A DNA stretch of 64,000 nt from Candidatus Kapaibacterium sp. (GTDB taxonomy: Bacteria; Bacteroidota; Ignavibacteria; Kapaibacteriales; UBA2268), in contig CP058732.1 in the NCBI GenBank assembly GCA_013414795.1, forward strand, positions 2,519,737-2,583,736, written 5' to 3'. The notes beneath the pieces were generated by a model that did no database searches, was not told the DNA's origin, and worked only from the letters and a program-made list of their open reading frames with translations. The position numbers and the translations under genes were made by a program. Shown piece by piece: positions 37,855-47,797 of the stretch (positions within the stretch are counted from its first letter, which is position 1; each line of letters starts with the position of its first letter).

Positions 37855-39234
37855 TTACTTTATTAACCTTGAAACATCGTTGAATATTACAAAAATCATT
37901 AATAGCACAATCAATCCGATACCAATATTTTGAATAATCAATTTTGCCTTCACTGGCAATTCTTTACGAATTATTCCTTCGATTAAGATAATAATTAAAT
38001 GCCCACCATCGAGCGCTGGTAATGGCAATATATTTATTATTGCAAGAGTAACAGAGAGCAATGCAATGAAGTTTAGAAAATATACAACTCCTAAACTGGC
38101 TTGTTGAGAAGCACTTTTAGCAATCATAATTGGTCCACCAATGGACTCTTTCGCAGAAATATTCCCTTTAAAAATTTGTGCTATCGAAGAAAAGAACAAT
38201 TCTGTCGAACGAATTGTCTCTTTCACTCCGTTGCCAAGCGCCTCGAAAACACCATAGTAAAGCGTATCTTTACGCCCAGCAAAGTGGAAACCAGGATAGA
38301 AACCTAATTTACCATCGGCAGTTGGCACTACAGAATCGGCAAGAATTTGGTTTCCGCGTTTCCATTGCAAAAGTATTGGCTTGGATTTGTTCAAAGAAAG
38401 CAAATATGTTAACTCATCGAAAGCGTCAATCTTTTCATTGTTGATTGCTAAAAGAGTGTCTCCCGATTTAAGTCCTAATTTGCCCGCTGGTGCAAGTGTT
38501 TCAACATCACGGACGAAAACGTAAAATTTTTCTGGTGTCAAGCCAAGATTCATATTCCCTTTGGCAATACTTTTGACAATTTTATCTCCATCGACAGAAA
38601 GGGTCAATGTATCGCTTCCCCGAAGAATTGTGATTTTTTTGGTTGCACCAAATTTATCCAGCGAAAGTCTTGTAATAATATCATTCCAATTATCAACAGT
38701 TTTGTTATTAATTGAAAGAATCACATCGCCAGGTTTTAAACCAATGGATTCAGCAACGGAATTATTTTGAACATAGCCAATCTTGTTTGTCTTCCAAACA
38801 ACTTTCCCTTCGGAAAAAGAAATTATTGAAAAAATCAAAACAGCAAGCAAAAAGTTCATTATTACGCCAGCAGTGATTACAAACAACTTCGCAAGAGTTC
38901 CTTTACTTCGAAATTCGTATTCTTTCGGAGGCGTATTTATAAAAGACTTATCCAAACTTTCGTCTATCATTCCAGCAATTTTAACGTAACCACCAATTGG
39001 CAAAAGACATACTCGATAATCGCAAAAACCGTTTAATTCGAAATCATCGGGTAGTTTACCAAAAGTGAATCCATTTACTTTATTGAAACCAAACAATCGA
39101 GGTCCCATTCCAATTGAAAAGGCGTCAACACGAATTCCCGATAATTTCGCTGCAATGAAATGCCCAAATTCGTGGACAATCACCAAAATCCCGATGACAA
39201 TTACGAAATACAAAATGTTGCTTAAAAATTCCAT
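37855..39234 (-). CDS. rseP: Site-2 intramembrane metalloprotease RseP
   Basis: RseP cleaves transmembrane substrates, such as anti-sigma factors and signal-peptide remnants, in the inner membrane. The zinc motif HEFGH lies in the first transmembrane segment (residues 21-25 from the ATG at 39234). Two PDZ domains follow (IGLKPGDVILSINNKTV and LGLKSGDTLLAINNEKI), then the second zinc site LPLPALDGGH near the C-terminus. A TTG two codons earlier is possible. The product is 459 residues. It follows dxr almost without gap, as in many bacteria. Confidence 0.95.
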   Translation of the reverse strand: MEFLSNILYFVIVIGILVIVHEFGHFIAAKLSGIRVDAFSIGMGPRLFGFNKVNGFTFGKLPDDFELNGFCDYRVCLLPIGGYVKIAGMIDESLDKSFINTPPKEYEFRSKGTLAKLFVITAGVIMNFLLAVLIFSIISFSEGKVVWKTNKIGYVQNNSVAESIGLKPGDVILSINNKTVDNWNDIITRLSLDKFGATKKITILRGSDTLTLSVDGDKIVKSIAKGNMNLGLTPEKFYVFVRDVETLAPAGKLGLKSGDTLLAINNEKIDAFDELTYLLSLNKSKPILLQWKRGNQILADSVVPTADGKLGFYPGFHFAGRKDTLYYGVFEALGNGVKETIRSTELFFSSIAQIFKGNISAKESIGGPIMIAKSASQQASLGVVYFLNFIALLSVTLAIINILPLPALDGGHLIIILIEGIIRKELPVKAKLIIQNIGIGLIVLLMIFVIFNDVSRLIK

Positions 39235-39236
39235 AA

Positions 39237-40406
39237 TCAAATAATCTTGTTAATAAAATCCAAAGTGAATTCTCGTGTAAATTTATCAGTGTCGAAGATG
39301 TCCTTTAAAGTCGGATTTTCTATATGTTCAACTTTTTCAAGAGCATAGGAAATGCATTTTGGTATCGAAGAGAACGAAATTCTTCCATCGAGGAAACTTT
39401 GAACAGCGGTTTCGTTGGCAGCGTTGAGAATTGCTGGTGCGTTTCCACCAAGTTTTAAAGCATCGTAAGCAAATTGCAAACAAGGAAATTTCTCTGTGTC
39501 TGGTCTTATGAAATTTAAACTACTAACCTCAAGCAAATCCAATCGAGGAAAATCATATTTGAAGCGATTGGGATAATTCAAGGCAAATGAAATTGGAATT
39601 CGCATATCCTGGGGTCCAAGTTGTGCCTTGATTGAACCATCGACAAATTGAACCAGGGAATGCACAATACTTTCGGGATGGACCACGACCTGGATTTGCT
39701 CTGCGGACAAATTAAATAGCCAATGCGCCTCGATTACTTCGAAACCCTTGTTCATTAAGGTTGCCGAATCGATGGAAATTTTCTTTCCCATAGACCAACG
39801 TGGGTGGGCAAGCGCTTCGCTTACCTTTACCTCGTCGAATTTCTTTTGGTCGAAGTTCAAGAAAGGACCACCAGAGGCTGTTAAAATAATCTTTTCGACT
39901 TTGGAAACATCTTCGCCCAATAAACACTGCAATATCGCATTGTGTTCGCTATCTATTGCAATTATTTTTGCATTGTTTTTTCTGGAAATTTCTGAAATAT
40001 ATTGACCAGCAGAGACGAGCGTCTCTTTGTTTGCCAAAGCAACATCTTTTCCAGCCTCCAAAGCAGAAATTGTCGGGGAAACACCAGAAAAACCAACAAG
40101 AGCAGAAACAACCAAATCATTTTCGCTATCGGAAGCGGCACGAAGAAGTCCTTCTTGCCCAAAAAGAACTTCTCCGTCGAAGGTATAGTTCTTTTTGAAA
40201 GCCAAGTAACTTTGGTAATCATTAATTACCACCCCTTTGGGTTTGAATTTTTGAATTTGCTCCGCCAGCAAATCAATATTCTTGTTGGTTGTCAAATACA
40301 ATATATTGAAAAAGCCATTGCTTTTCTCAATCACTTGAAGAGTTTGAACACCAATTGAACCAGTAGAACCAAGAATGGAAATGTTTTTAGTTGAGAGTTG
40401 CGTCAT
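39237..40406 (-). CDS. dxr: 1-deoxy-D-xylulose-5-phosphate reductoisomerase
   Basis: Dxr makes methylerythritol 4-phosphate, the first committed step of MEP isoprenoid synthesis, using NADPH and a divalent metal. The 389-residue protein has the nucleotide-binding ILGSTGSIG, ANKETLVSAG and DSEHNAILQCL. It also has the metal and substrate region ASGGPFLNF and the HPRWSMGKKISIDSATLMNKG segment. It overlaps the end of rng by 20 bases. Confidence 0.97.
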   Translation of the reverse strand: MTQLSTKNISILGSTGSIGVQTLQVIEKSNGFFNILYLTTNKNIDLLAEQIQKFKPKGVVINDYQSYLAFKKNYTFDGEVLFGQEGLLRAASDSENDLVVSALVGFSGVSPTISALEAGKDVALANKETLVSAGQYISEISRKNNAKIIAIDSEHNAILQCLLGEDVSKVEKIILTASGGPFLNFDQKKFDEVKVSEALAHPRWSMGKKISIDSATLMNKGFEVIEAHWLFNLSAEQIQVVVHPESIVHSLVQFVDGSIKAQLGPQDMRIPISFALNYPNRFKYDFPRLDLLEVSSLNFIRPDTEKFPCLQFAYDALKLGGNAPAILNAANETAVQSFLDGRISFSSIPKCISYALEKVEHIENPTLKDIFDTDKFTREFTLDFINKII

Positions 40407-42051
40407 AGTTTACTTCCAAGAATTCTTTCGTAATATCCTTACTTTGTTTAACCGATTCAAATTTAAATTGGTCGATAGGCAAACTTTCGTCAATTACAAG
40501 TTTAATTCTAACGAAGTATTTCAACATCAGTTTTGTCAATCGGGAAATATTTCCCTCTGTAAGGTATTCAGCAATATGTGGATGGACATACAAGCGTAAA
40601 CGAAATTCTTTTGCTTTCGATTTGAAATTTTTCAGCCATCGCTCTATCTTTGTCAATACTTCTGCTTTCGTAGGAATGCGTCCTAACCCTTTACACAAAG
40701 GACAAACCTCTGTAACTTTTTCGGAAATGTTCAGATTTATTCTTTGTCGGGTAATTTGCATTAGGGAAAGTTCAGTCAAAGGAAACACAACAGCCTTTGC
40801 CCTGTCTTTCTTCATTGCTCGCCGCATTGCATAGTATATCTTCTTCCTGTTTATCGGGTCGTGCATATCAATAAAGTCGACAATGATGATACCAGCAAGG
40901 TCACGCAATCGAATTTGCCGAGCAATTTCGTTGACAGCCTCCATATTGGTTCTAAAAGCATTTATCTCTTGCGTAGCCTCGCTTACTAATTTCCCAGAAT
41001 TCACATCGATTATGAACATCGCTTCTGTTTGGTCTATGATTATCGAGCCACCACTTGGCAAAGGCACTTTTCTTTGTTTGGTCAACTCGATATCTTTTTC
41101 AATTTGGTAATAATCGAAAAGTGGTGTCTTGCCTTTGTACAGTTCCACTCGCTCAATAAATTCTGGGGAATAATCTTCAAGATATTCCACTATCTCTTTG
41201 TACAGTTTCTTGGAATCGACAATAACTTTGTCCACATCGTTGCGGAACAAATCTCGAATAATACTTGTGGTCAATTCCATATCTTTGTACAAAAGCATTG
41301 GTTCTTTTGCCGTTGCGATTTTTTTCTGTATCTTTTCCCAAGTTTCCTTCAAATTTGCCCAATCGGATTCAAAATCTTCCAAATCTCGCCCAACGGCAGC
41401 AGTTCGGATAATGCAACCAAACTCTTTGTTGGTGATTTTCGCTGCAAGAGAACGCAAACGCCTCCGCTCTTGCGGAGAATGTATCTTCCGCGAGACTCCA
41501 ATTATCTTGAAATCGGGAACAAGCACCAAATAGCGACCAGGGATAGAAATCCGCGTAGTAACTTTAACACCTTTATTGGCAAATGCTTCGCGAACAACTT
41601 GGACTGGAATAAGTTGATTTTCCTTTATATCGAGTTTCAAATTTAGATTTATGGCTAAATTTTCCTGGCGTTTTCGAGTGTTGTTTGGTTTGGAACTCGA
41701 TTTCCCATTTTTTTCGTTCAAGTTTTCGAGCATAGAGTCGATTTCGTTGATAACGCTGTTTTCTCTTTCGAATCCATTCTCATTAAAAGCGTCGCCTTCC
41801 TCCTCCCAGATAATTTGGCGGAAGCGTTCGTCTACATCGGAAAAATGCAAAAATGCATTTTGCTTCAAGCCAATATCGACAAAAGCAGCATTCAAACTCG
41901 GAAGAATTCGAGTAATCCTTCCAAGATATATATTACCAACATATTTTTCTTTGTCTGGCGTTTCGACAAAGTATTCGGCTAATTTTCCATCTTCTGTAAT
42001 AGCAATTCTATTCTCGTTTATTGCCGAATTTATTAGAATAACTTTTTTCAT
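40387..42051 (-). CDS. rng: Ribonuclease G/E family endoribonuclease
   Basis: This enzyme cuts single-stranded AU-rich RNA in rRNA processing and mRNA decay. The 554-residue protein starts at the ATG at 42051 (a TTG five codons upstream is less likely). It has an S1 domain starting GNIYLGRITRILPSLNAAFVD, broken by a polar insertion of about 60 residues rich in Glu, Asn and Ser. The catalytic DNase I-like region follows, with FIIDVNSGK and DLAGIIIVDFIDM, and the zinc link is CPLCKGLG. There is no long E. coli RNase E-type tail. It heads the rng-dxr-rseP-surE run. Confidence 0.93.
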   Translation of the reverse strand: MKKVILINSAINENRIAITEDGKLAEYFVETPDKEKYVGNIYLGRITRILPSLNAAFVDIGLKQNAFLHFSDVDERFRQIIWEEEGDAFNENGFERENSVINEIDSMLENLNEKNGKSSSKPNNTRKRQENLAINLNLKLDIKENQLIPVQVVREAFANKGVKVTTRISIPGRYLVLVPDFKIIGVSRKIHSPQERRRLRSLAAKITNKEFGCIIRTAAVGRDLEDFESDWANLKETWEKIQKKIATAKEPMLLYKDMELTTSIIRDLFRNDVDKVIVDSKKLYKEIVEYLEDYSPEFIERVELYKGKTPLFDYYQIEKDIELTKQRKVPLPSGGSIIIDQTEAMFIIDVNSGKLVSEATQEINAFRTNMEAVNEIARQIRLRDLAGIIIVDFIDMHDPINRKKIYYAMRRAMKKDRAKAVVFPLTELSLMQITRQRINLNISEKVTEVCPLCKGLGRIPTKAEVLTKIERWLKNFKSKAKEFRLRLYVHPHIAEYLTEGNISRLTKLMLKYFVRIKLVIDESLPIDQFKFESVKQSKDITKEFLEVNYDATLN

Positions 42052-42446
42052 TACAAGATTAAGCAAATAAAAAAATTAAACAACTGCAAATTTTCCAGAC
42101 GAAATATATTAAAATAAATTTGCAATTTGTAAAAATTAATACAGTTATAAAATTCCAAGCAAATCTAGATACTATTATGACAGCCGTATTTAAAAATTTT
42201 TCAAAAAAATATTAATTATTTACTATTCAATAATTTAAATCTAAAATGCACATATCCATTCGAAAAAAAATCTTATAGAAATATATTTGGAGGGAATATG
42301 AAAAAAGCGTTCTATTTATCGAAAATTCTCTAATTAATTTTTACATTTTCGGAATTAATTGCTTTGGCTTTTTCAACCTCCTTTGATCTTTGCGTAATAT
42401 AAAATTCCGAAAGGCAGGTAACAGACTGGTATACTTTTAACTCAAA
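42052..42446. other. Long intergenic region between ogg and rng
   Basis: This 395-base AT-rich stretch separates two minus-strand gene runs and must carry the rng promoter. I see no convincing TTTG/TAnnTTTG pair on the minus strand. On the plus strand it has a short SD-led reading frame, described separately. I see no tRNA or clear terminator. Confidence 0.6.
42298..42402 (+). pseudogene. Possible decayed secreted-protein leader
   Basis: GGAGGGAAT followed by ATG opens a frame MKKAFYLSKIL that stops after 11 codons. The same frame then continues for 22 hydrophobic codons (LIFTFSELIALAFSTSFDLC) to a second stop. Together they look like a signal peptide broken by one stop codon. It could also be a chance AT-rich frame or a short leader peptide. 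Confidence 0.3.
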
Positions 42447-43088
42447 CTATTTTAAAACATATCCAGTTTCTTTAGCCCAAAAAAGTAGGTCGAGTTCTTC
42501 GGCTGGAATTCCAATTGACTTCGCAAATTCAAAAAATAATTTTTCCACAAAATGATAATTCTTTCTCGTAGCGACGTTTATCTTGGAGTCCAGTACCCCG
42601 AAATTTTGCAGATTTCTCAAAATATGGCGGTCGAGTACAGCCACTCCCTCGCTCCCAATGTTCCGCAAAAAATGGGAGGCTTCCTTGTATCCAAAACCGT
42701 AAACTGTTTCCACCAAATAGTCCCTTTTTTTGCTTACTTCAATACTTTGGTGTAAAATCGAACGAATCTTTGCCCAATCTTCTCTTGCACGCAAAAGTCT
42801 TTCGGCTTTTTGGTTATGGAACCGAATGTAAACCTTCTTCGGTCGGCTATCGAATACACTTCCCCGAAGCACTTTTGTGGGCTTGAAACCATTTTCAAAA
42901 AAATTTTTCTCTTTCAAGTATTCGACAACAATCAAAGCATATTCTGCTTTGTTTGCTGGTGTTAAAAGACAATAGCAAAGTTCGTAGAAATAATCTTCTT
43001 CGGGAACTTGTTTGAAGTTGGCAAGCGTCCTTTTGATTTCTTCACCATATTTTGCGTACAAATCGAAAATTTCCTTGGCGTTAGACAT
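42447..43088 (-). CDS. 8-oxoguanine DNA glycosylase/AP lyase, archaeal Ogg2 type
   Basis: This enzyme excises 8-oxoguanine and nicks the abasic site. The 213-residue protein has the Ogg2 signature VYGFGYKEASHFLRNIG with catalytic Lys135, followed by AVLDRHILRNL with Asp153. It lacks the N-terminal domain of eukaryotic OGG1. I chose the ATG at 43088, overlapping rodA by eight bases; an upstream in-frame ATG at 43112 is possible. The place after rodA in a cell-envelope gene run says nothing clear about its role. Confidence 0.9.
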   Translation of the reverse strand: MSNAKEIFDLYAKYGEEIKRTLANFKQVPEEDYFYELCYCLLTPANKAEYALIVVEYLKEKNFFENGFKPTKVLRGSVFDSRPKKVYIRFHNQKAERLLRAREDWAKIRSILHQSIEVSKKRDYLVETVYGFGYKEASHFLRNIGSEGVAVLDRHILRNLQNFGVLDSKINVATRKNYHFVEKLFFEFAKSIGIPAEELDLLFWAKETGYVLK

Positions 43089-44328
43089 CTTTGAATTTTT
43101 TTCTATATGCATTCAACGCTACACCAACAAGAAAAGAATTGACAAGGAAAAATGAACCACCGCTACTGACAAATGGAAGTGGTATTCCCATAACTGGGAA
43201 CAAACCCATAGCCATACCAAGATTTTCGGCAAAATGGACAAAGAGCAATGTTGCATAACTTAAAATGATGTATCGCAGAAATGGTGAACCCGTTTCTGTT
43301 CCAATTCGAACAACCCGACTTATCAAAACAAAAAATGCTATGACAATTGCTACCGAGCCAACGAAACCAAATTCTTCGGCGGGTATGGAAAACACAAAAT
43401 CGGAACTTTGTGCATAAACATACTTTAATTGGGTTTGCGTTCCCGAAAATGGTCCTTTTCCAAAAAGCCCACCACTTCCAACAGCAAGTATCGATTGAAT
43501 CATATTGTAACTTTCTTTCAAAGGGGAACGGCTGGGGTCGACAAAAGCACTTATTCGGTCTTGTTGGTGTTTGGGCAAATGATTGATTAAATCCTTTGTT
43601 CCCAATGACAAAACCACAACGAGAGCAATAGTAATAATAGAAACCACAAACTTTCTTTTGTTCACATAGAAAATCAAAGCGGAGAAGATTGTTAAAACAA
43701 CAATAAATTCAAAAATTCCTTTCAAGTAGAATAGTAGTACGAAGGGGAACCCTAACAAAGCAAGCAAAATATTCAAATTAAAATCCGACCAGAAAAGGAT
43801 TCCCCAAAAGATTGTCAAAAGAATAATCGCAGTGCCAAAATCTGGTTGCAGTACGATAAAAATAAGTGGCAAGAGGAAGATAACGAACAATGTCCCAAGT
43901 CCTCGAATATTCTTCAAACTAACGCCTGGAATAGAAAGGAAAGCAGAGGAAGCCAAAATCACAGCAAGTTTGGCAAACTCCGACGGTTGGAAAGAATAAC
44001 CAGCAATCCTTAACCAGCCCTTTGTGCCGTTTATTTCTACTCCGAAAATCAGAACTGCAATCAAAAGTAATGTTGTAATAATATAGAAGGGAAAAGCAAT
44101 CGAACGAATCCATTGCTCGGGCATAAAAGCAACCGCAAACATCAAAATTATTCCCCAACTGACATAAGTCAAATGCTTTTGAAATGGAATTAAAGTCTCG
44201 GAATTAAGGTAATTACTAAAAATTGAATAAATACCAATGAGAATCAAAAACAAAACGCTGGCGAGCAATTTTTTATCAACTGTCCGAAGAAAGGATTTTT
44301 TTGCTCCAACTTTAACTTCCATACTCAT
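43081..44328 (-). CDS. rodA: Peptidoglycan glycosyltransferase RodA (SEDS family)
   Basis: RodA polymerises lipid II during rod-shape elongation with a class B PBP. The 415-residue protein has ten or so transmembrane segments and the SEDS landmarks GWLRIAGYSFQPSEFAKLA, LQPDFGTAIILL, SSDFVFSIPAEEFGF (which holds the likely catalytic Asp) and PFVSSGGSF. The partner PBP2, mreB or mreC are not in this window. It overlaps purC by four bases. Confidence 0.94.
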   Translation of the reverse strand: MSMEVKVGAKKSFLRTVDKKLLASVLFLILIGIYSIFSNYLNSETLIPFQKHLTYVSWGIILMFAVAFMPEQWIRSIAFPFYIITTLLLIAVLIFGVEINGTKGWLRIAGYSFQPSEFAKLAVILASSAFLSIPGVSLKNIRGLGTLFVIFLLPLIFIVLQPDFGTAIILLTIFWGILFWSDFNLNILLALLGFPFVLLFYLKGIFEFIVVLTIFSALIFYVNKRKFVVSIITIALVVVLSLGTKDLINHLPKHQQDRISAFVDPSRSPLKESYNMIQSILAVGSGGLFGKGPFSGTQTQLKYVYAQSSDFVFSIPAEEFGFVGSVAIVIAFFVLISRVVRIGTETGSPFLRYIILSYATLLFVHFAENLGMAMGLFPVMGIPLPFVSSGGSFFLVNSFLVGVALNAYRKKFKDV

Positions 44329-45218
44329 TCTTCAAAAGGTTTGCCCAGAATTCTGTGATAGGCTTCTTTGTATTTCTCGACGATTTTGTTAATAACCTCA
44401 TTTGGTAATGGTGGTGGCGGTGGAACTTTATTCCAATTTAGCGACTCAAGATAGTCGCGAAGCACTTGCTTGTCGAAATTGTATTGAGGTTTCCCTGGCG
44501 CATAGTCTTCTTTCAACCAAAATCTTGAAGAGTCGGGAGTTAGCACTTCGTCGATAAGAATCAACTGCCCGTTTTCGTCCAATCCAAACTCGAACTTTGT
44601 GTCTGCAAGAATTAACCCGCGTTCTTCAAGATATTCTGAAGCAAACTTGAACAAATCCAAGGAGACTTCACGCACACGATTTGCCAACTCTTCGCCAAGA
44701 ACATCTACGGTATATTCAAAATTTACATTTATATCGTGTCCAACTTCTTCTTTTGTCGAAGGAGTGTAAATTGGCTCGGGAAGTTTCTGGAATTCGACAA
44801 GTCCTTCGGGAAGAGGAATTCCGCAGATAGTGCGTGACTTTTGATACTCTTTCCAACCAGAGCCAGCAATATAGCCACGCACAATTGCTTCGATTGGCAA
44901 AGGCTTGCATTTTTTAACTATCATCGAGCGACCAAGTAAATCATCTTTATACTTTTTGCATACATCGGGATATTCGTCAATATTATCAGTAACGAAGTGG
45001 TTGGGAATTATAGATTTAGTCTTTTCCAACCAAAATTTTGAGATTTGAGTTAGAATCGCTCCTTTGTAAGGGACTGGTTCGTTCATTACTACATCGAAAG
45101 CAGAGATACGGTCGGTAGCGACAAAAAGCAAACTATCTCCGAGGTCGAAGATATCCCTTACTTTTCCACGATTTCGCAAAGGAATGTCTGGAAAATTTGC
45201 TTGATAAATCGTTTTCAT
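44325..45218 (-). CDS. purC: Phosphoribosylaminoimidazole-succinocarboxamide synthase
   Basis: PurC joins aspartate to CAIR with ATP, step 8 (SAICAR synthesis) of purine synthesis. The 297-residue protein is the longer form found in yeast and many bacteria. It has RNRGKVRDIFDLGDSLLFVATDRISAFD at the start (shortened here), VRGYIAGSGWKEY and DEVLTPDSSRFW. It sits in an operon with unrelated envelope genes, coupled by four-base overlaps on both sides. Confidence 0.97.
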   Translation of the reverse strand: MKTIYQANFPDIPLRNRGKVRDIFDLGDSLLFVATDRISAFDVVMNEPVPYKGAILTQISKFWLEKTKSIIPNHFVTDNIDEYPDVCKKYKDDLLGRSMIVKKCKPLPIEAIVRGYIAGSGWKEYQKSRTICGIPLPEGLVEFQKLPEPIYTPSTKEEVGHDINVNFEYTVDVLGEELANRVREVSLDLFKFASEYLEERGLILADTKFEFGLDENGQLILIDEVLTPDSSRFWLKEDYAPGKPQYNFDKQVLRDYLESLNWNKVPPPPPLPNEVINKIVEKYKEAYHRILGKPFEE

Positions 45219-47797
45219 AAAACACCTATTTGTGAATAATGTGACAAATATTCAACAATGTAATATTTATATTCCAAAATTGAAAAATAAGCCAGAAAGG
45301 CAATAAATACCAAAATAGTAGAAATTAAATAAACAACGGATGGTCTAACATCGAAAACAACCCAAACTGATTTAATCAACCTTAATAGCCAGAGCAAAAT
45401 TAATAGAATAAATATAGCATTGAAAAGGTAGCCCAACAATGGAGAAATTGGAAGAATTCGATTCAAAAAAATGGCAATTGGAAGCATAAATAAAATTGGA
45501 GCACCAGCCCAGATAACCATTTTAAATGTATCGCTAAGGAAAATTTTCGAACGAACAAAAAACGAGGCAAACTTCAACAAAATCGCAATTAACAATAGTT
45601 TGACAAAAATTAACAAAGAGAAGACAGTTACAAAGATTTCTGGTTGCCAAGATAATCTAAAAAGCCATTCTCGGAAGAAAACGTTTGGTATAAAGAAATT
45701 CATTAACAAATTGAACAAATTGCTTGTTCTATAATAATATACAACAGAAGATAGATATGTCGCAATTATGATTGAAATTACCAAACCAAAAATACCAGTT
45801 TGCCAATTGGAAATCAGACGACGGTCGCGAATGTCAGCAAAAAAGTTATAAGTTCTAAACAAGGAGCGAAACGTGTGCTCGCGAAATCTACGACTGCGAT
45901 TAATCATTACTCCCCAAAGGACAAAAGCCAAGACACCAGACAAAATATAAAGCACTGGGTAATCGCTTTCGGGTTGACCAGGATTAACAATTGGCGTCTC
46001 TTCATTGTTGAACAATGCTTTCAACATATTGAAAGCAACACGTTGGCTTTTGTAATTAACAATTCCAGAATAGCAAACAAAAGGTTCGTTCTTTGAGGTC
46101 ATTACTTGCGGATTTTCAGTAAAGTAATCATTATAACACCAGAACAAGACACCAGCATTTCCAACTTGGTTCCGTATGTTGTAACGATTGTTTAAAAAGA
46201 ATGCTTGATATTCAACAGACATCGGGTCGTTATAGCCTTTGTGGTTCGTTGGGTCAATGATAACCCCAAAATTAAAAATTACAGGATTTTGCAAAATGGA
46301 ATTCATTTTGCGTAGTTCCGACAGCACAATTTCATTTTCTTTAATTCTAAAATTGTCTTTAACTACGTAGAAATCAATTAAATTCAATTGCTTTGGTTCT
46401 TGCCCAATGATAAAAGTAACAAATTTCTTTATTCGCAAATAATGGCTAATTCTCGAACTGATCCTTTGTATATAATCTTGTGTTTCTGGTTGAGCAAAAT
46501 TCAATCCTTCACCAAGCCCAAAAGCAAACAACGAAGGATTTGTTCCACAGTTCTTTGCGATATTTTCCATCACTGTCAAAAAGCGGATGAATAAATCGGA
46601 CTTCTTTAGCAAGTTCGAAGGTATATTGTAGACTGGCAAATCTATCAGAACCAATATCCCATATCTATTTGCCAGAGCAAGAAACAATGGGTGTGGTGGT
46701 GTGAAAAGAAACCTTACAGCATTGGCACCCATAGACTTCAAGTTTCGTAAATCACCTTCGATTTTTTTTATTGTTTCGCCAGAATAGTAGTATTCATAGT
46801 CTTCAACAATATCGATTGCTTTCAAAAGGAATGGCTTTCCATTAAGAATGAATCCAAAGCCTTCTTTCAATTTGTAATTGTCCCACTTGGTAAAACCAAC
46901 TTCTTGTACAAGATTGTCGACAAGAGTGCCCAGAGCAGACAATCTCACTTCAACTTCATACAAATTTGGATTTTCGGGTTCCCAAAGATTAGGATTTAAA
47001 ATTCCAATCGAGGCTTCCAAAACAATATTTCTAAAAGAAGCAAGTTCAAAAGACCCAATTTCCGAGCGTCCAACAACTTGCTTTGTTACCCTATCCCGCA
47101 GAATCATTTCAAGCGAGAAATTTCTTCTCGGAAAAATCTGTGTTGGGTTTTGCACTCTTAAAAGGTTTTCTACTTCAAAGGAACTTATGTTTACTTTTAG
47201 ACGCAAGTTACCTTTTCCAAGACTCTCAAATTCGGGATTTACAGCAATATAATTTATCCAAGCAGTTGGGGTTCGCACCAGATAAAAATCCCTTGGTATC
47301 CCAGTAACAATTTTTCGATAGAATGGATAATTTCGACGAGTTTTATAGGCTAACGAATTAGAAGAACTCATCACAATTTCCACTTCGTTATGTTCTTTAA
47401 TTGTTGCTTTTCTTGGAAGTGTTACCCATAAAGGAGAACCATCGGAAACAAACTTACCAAGAAATTGATTATTCCAGTAAAGTTCTACTTCGTCGTTCAC
47501 ACCAAGAAAGTATAAATGCCAGACTGAATTGGCAATCAACTGTTTGTCAAGATGGATTATCTTTCGAATCTTTACAGTTTCGCAATTGTAAAAAACTTTG
47601 GGAAAATATTCAGACTTCGGTTCGCCACCGTCGATTGAAGTTTCCCAAGAACCACTTAACTTATAAAGTGTTCGAGTATCGGAATTTAATATTAATTTCA
47701 ACAAACTATCGCTTGAAGTTGAATTTTGTCCGAAAGTTGACAACAAAAAAGAAAAAAACAAAGTCGCTACGATAGTAATCTCTTTAAAAAATCTCAT
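45215..47797 (-). CDS. Glycoside hydrolase family 2-like protein fused to a C-terminal membrane domain
   Basis: The 860-residue protein starts with a signal peptide (FSFLLSTFGQ). Jelly-roll and Ig-like regions follow (about 45-310), then a TIM-barrel part (about 311-600) resembling GH2. The acid/base position reads FGLGEGLNF (Glu430), but the place where GH2 enzymes carry the nucleophile (SEFG-like) reads PVIFNFG, with Asn509 instead of Glu. From about residue 612 there are five or six transmembrane segments, which is unusual for GH2. It may be an inactive carbohydrate-binding or structural protein at the membrane surface. It lies between an exporter and purC. Confidence 0.65.
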   Translation of the reverse strand: MRFFKEITIVATLFFSFLLSTFGQNSTSSDSLLKLILNSDTRTLYKLSGSWETSIDGGEPKSEYFPKVFYNCETVKIRKIIHLDKQLIANSVWHLYFLGVNDEVELYWNNQFLGKFVSDGSPLWVTLPRKATIKEHNEVEIVMSSSNSLAYKTRRNYPFYRKIVTGIPRDFYLVRTPTAWINYIAVNPEFESLGKGNLRLKVNISSFEVENLLRVQNPTQIFPRRNFSLEMILRDRVTKQVVGRSEIGSFELASFRNIVLEASIGILNPNLWEPENPNLYEVEVRLSALGTLVDNLVQEVGFTKWDNYKLKEGFGFILNGKPFLLKAIDIVEDYEYYYSGETIKKIEGDLRNLKSMGANAVRFLFTPPHPLFLALANRYGILVLIDLPVYNIPSNLLKKSDLFIRFLTVMENIAKNCGTNPSLFAFGLGEGLNFAQPETQDYIQRISSRISHYLRIKKFVTFIIGQEPKQLNLIDFYVVKDNFRIKENEIVLSELRKMNSILQNPVIFNFGVIIDPTNHKGYNDPMSVEYQAFFLNNRYNIRNQVGNAGVLFWCYNDYFTENPQVMTSKNEPFVCYSGIVNYKSQRVAFNMLKALFNNEETPIVNPGQPESDYPVLYILSGVLAFVLWGVMINRSRRFREHTFRSLFRTYNFFADIRDRRLISNWQTGIFGLVISIIIATYLSSVVYYYRTSNLFNLLMNFFIPNVFFREWLFRLSWQPEIFVTVFSLLIFVKLLLIAILLKFASFFVRSKIFLSDTFKMVIWAGAPILFMLPIAIFLNRILPISPLLGYLFNAIFILLILLWLLRLIKSVWVVFDVRPSVVYLISTILVFIAFLAYFSILEYKYYIVEYLSHYSQIGVL

